Below, in pieces: positions 57,387 to 58,581 of a stretch of 58,581 nt of DNA. A program made the translations under genes and the position numbers. Origin of the DNA: Desulfovibrionaceae bacterium (lineage in GTDB: Bacteria; Desulfobacterota; Desulfovibrionia; Desulfovibrionales; Desulfovibrionaceae); contig JAFGBU010000044.1 in assembly GCA_016932995.1 (NCBI GenBank), positions 1-58,581 of the forward strand, in the 5' to 3' direction. Each line of letters begins with the position of its first letter. Within the stretch, counting starts at the first letter, position 1. The notes under the pieces were generated by a model. It ran no database searches, was not told where the DNA came from, and worked only from the letters and a program-made list of their open reading frames with translations.

Positions 57387-57886
57387 GGCCTTTTTCCGGC
57401 GGCATTGCCGCGCCTCGGACCGATCCGTTGGCCGCCATACAAGCGGCGGCGTTCCTCGACCCTCGGACCGAGCGCACGCGCTCCACGGCCAGGGCCGGCC
57501 TTTCAGACAACCGCGGCCTTGTCCGTCGGCTCACCGGCGGTGACGGGTGTCGAAACGCCAAAGGGGCCGTTGTCTCAACCCGCCGCTCCCGTTCCGAAAT
57601 TCCCCAAAGGACCTTGGTCTAGGGAATGAAACGCTGAGGCCGGCCAGGGCCGCGCGGGCAGGTCCTGTTGTCCTTGCCCTGAGGTCCCAAGGCCCCTTTC
57701 CGCGGGCTGCCTGTCTTGAGGCGCGTTGTTTCGGGACAGTAAAAGGCCAAGTGTTATATGTCAAGATTTAGTAGCACGAATGGTTTATCTAATTTAAAAT
57801 CGTATTAACCTGCCCCGGCCGGGTCCCTGAGGTCGGGCCGGTGTTTTGGGGCCTTATTTGCATTTGGCGGGGGACGGCTTGCCTGG
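57387..57886. other. Intergenic region upstream of aspA
   Basis: About 500 bases without a supported gene. 57750-57810 is AT-rich and includes the aspA promoter candidate; the GC-rich rest has open frames without starts or family matches. Confidence 0.5.
57736..57764 (-). promoter_or_regulatory. Candidate aspA-hydF promoter
   Basis: On the minus strand a perfect TTGACA (57764-57759), 17 bases, then TACTGT (57741-57736). The -10 match is weak and the leader to aspA would be about 340 bases. Sequence match only. Confidence 0.35.
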
Positions 57887-57990
57887 CCGAGTACCAGCCC
57901 GGCGAGGCCGCGGACGGGCTCATGAAGCGCGCGGACAAGCTGCCCTGCCAGGCCGAGGCCGCGGGCCGGAACTGCGTAAGGGCCGCGTAG
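57887..57990 (+). pseudogene. Decayed duplicate of the GGDEF gene 3' end
   Basis: This 104-base stretch matches the last 104 bases of the diguanylate cyclase gene (45599-45702) with only about seven differences, including the stop codon and a few bases past it. It lies on the same strand as the original, with no matching upstream part, start or promoter, so it is a non-functional duplicate fragment. Confidence 0.85.
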
Positions 57991-58024
57991 GGCGGACCAG
58001 GGCCCAGGCCGTTGCCGGCCGTTT

Positions 58025-58267
58025 TTATCCGATGATCAGCAGGGCCAGAAAGGGCGCGAGATTGAAGATGATGAACAGTATCTTGAACGCCCCGAGGAAC
58101 GAGTAGATGACCAGGTCAAATGTCTCCCGCGGGATGGAGAACCATTTGCCGTGCGTGCGGTAGATCAGGTCCGGGGCCCACAGGCATATCGCGGCCCACA
58201 AGAGGAGCAGGCCGCCGTTCAGGATTGAACACCACATGAAAAATCTGGTCAGGGCCTGAATGTCCAT
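58025..58267 (-). CDS. Small DUF6868-like membrane protein
   Basis: An 80-residue protein with two hydrophobic segments (residues about 10-30 and 55-78) around the phrase IYRTHGKWFSIPRETFDLVIYSFLGAFK. The pattern matches small proteins annotated as DUF6868; function unknown. The ATG at 58267 is behind GGGAG and AAGG. Monocistronic in the window. Confidence 0.75.
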   Translation of the reverse strand: MDIQALTRFFMWCSILNGGLLLLWAAICLWAPDLIYRTHGKWFSIPRETFDLVIYSFLGAFKILFIIFNLAPFLALLIIG

Positions 58268-58581
58268 GGCCTTGCTCCCTTGTCCGCGTCTCGGCCCTGG
58301 TTCGGTCCGGGCCCGGAGCGCCGGACATTTTTATCTTATCCCGCCATCAGGCCCGGGTCCAGGGGGGTCGTTTTTTTCGGGCCCGAAGATGCCCGGCGCC
58401 GGGCCCGGTTAGGGCAGGGGGTTGATGGATTTCAGTGAGTTGGCTGAGAAAAAATGGCGGCCGTACTCGCCCTTGCGGGATGACTGGTCTGGGGAGTGAG
58501 CGACGCTACGGCCCCTGTGCCCGGATTCGTCGGGTCTCAGTTGTAGTGCGTGTTTTGCCCCACCGCGAATCCGACGACACG
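58268..58581. other. Right edge, unassigned
   Basis: 314 bases with no gene I can support. There is a T7 run near 58365 beside GC-rich dyads, and near the edge the partly related words GGATTCGTCGG and CGAATCCGACG (58524-58576). It may be the start of another element cut by the window, but nothing confirms that. Confidence 0.3.

Noticed and set aside
57846-58106. A real gene over the GGDEF fragment
   Set aside because: The open frame only arises from the duplicated 3' fragment and its flanks, lacks the motif region of GGDEF and has no binding site.
58438-58581. Insertion sequence end at the right edge
   Set aside because: No transposase frame, no clear terminal inverted repeat pair and no target duplication can be seen within the window.

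Overview
The window is GC-rich bacterial chromosome. Gene content and order point to a sulfate-reducer-type Desulfobacterota, most likely Desulfovibrionales. The evidence is the block selC, ftsH, folP, cdaA, ybbR, glmM, galU, an argF-argG-argH cluster, an aspA-hydF pair, a UbiX/UbiD pair and a selenocysteine tRNA. This placement comes from gene neighbourhood only; no rRNA is present.

Left part (1-31540) is mostly housekeeping. It holds a TPR membrane protein, an MBL hydrolase with ubiX, tRNA-Arg(CCG), and the nitrogen-sensing set amtB-glnB-glnD. A B12-type radical SAM enzyme, a DUF6765-like protein, rhlE, a lower-GC nitronate-monooxygenase-like gene with a coiled-coil tail, a secreted EF-hand protein and ubiD follow. 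Then come phoH-ybeY, argFGH, tRNA-Sec, ftsH-folP-cdaA-ybbR-glmM-galU and priA.

Middle part (31589-45702) is envelope and signalling: an OmpH-like chaperone coupled to a double-SH3 protein, a small zinc-ribbon protein, a CHASE2 adenylate/guanylate cyclase, and a three-gene type I secretion set (TolC-like, ABC, HlyD-like). These are followed by an acyltransferase-3 protein, an 850-base spacer with two different degenerate repeat arrays, a TauE/SafE permease, and a ComFB-like protein next to a GGDEF diguanylate cyclase.

Right part (45763-57386), all on the minus strand, is the most unusual. After aspA and hydF comes a compact run: a [NiFe]-hydrogenase large-subunit homologue, a HydE-like radical SAM homologue, nitrogenase-like H, D and K genes, then hypC, hypD and hypE. 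The large-subunit homologue has lost the first Cys of its N-terminal CxxC and the proton-transfer Glu, but keeps DPCxxC. The HydE homologue has Asp in place of the middle Cys of the CX3CX2C motif. The K-like subunit lacks two of the usual three cluster cysteines, leaving a 3+1 arrangement reminiscent of DPOR. No hydrogenase small subunit, nifB, nifEN or hydG is seen in the window. I read this as a candidate undescribed metalloenzyme or cofactor-building system that combines hydrogenase-maturation and nitrogenase-like chemistry. Its reaction cannot be told from sequence.

The far right holds a decayed copy of the 3' end of the GGDEF gene, a small DUF6868-like membrane protein, and an unassigned right edge.
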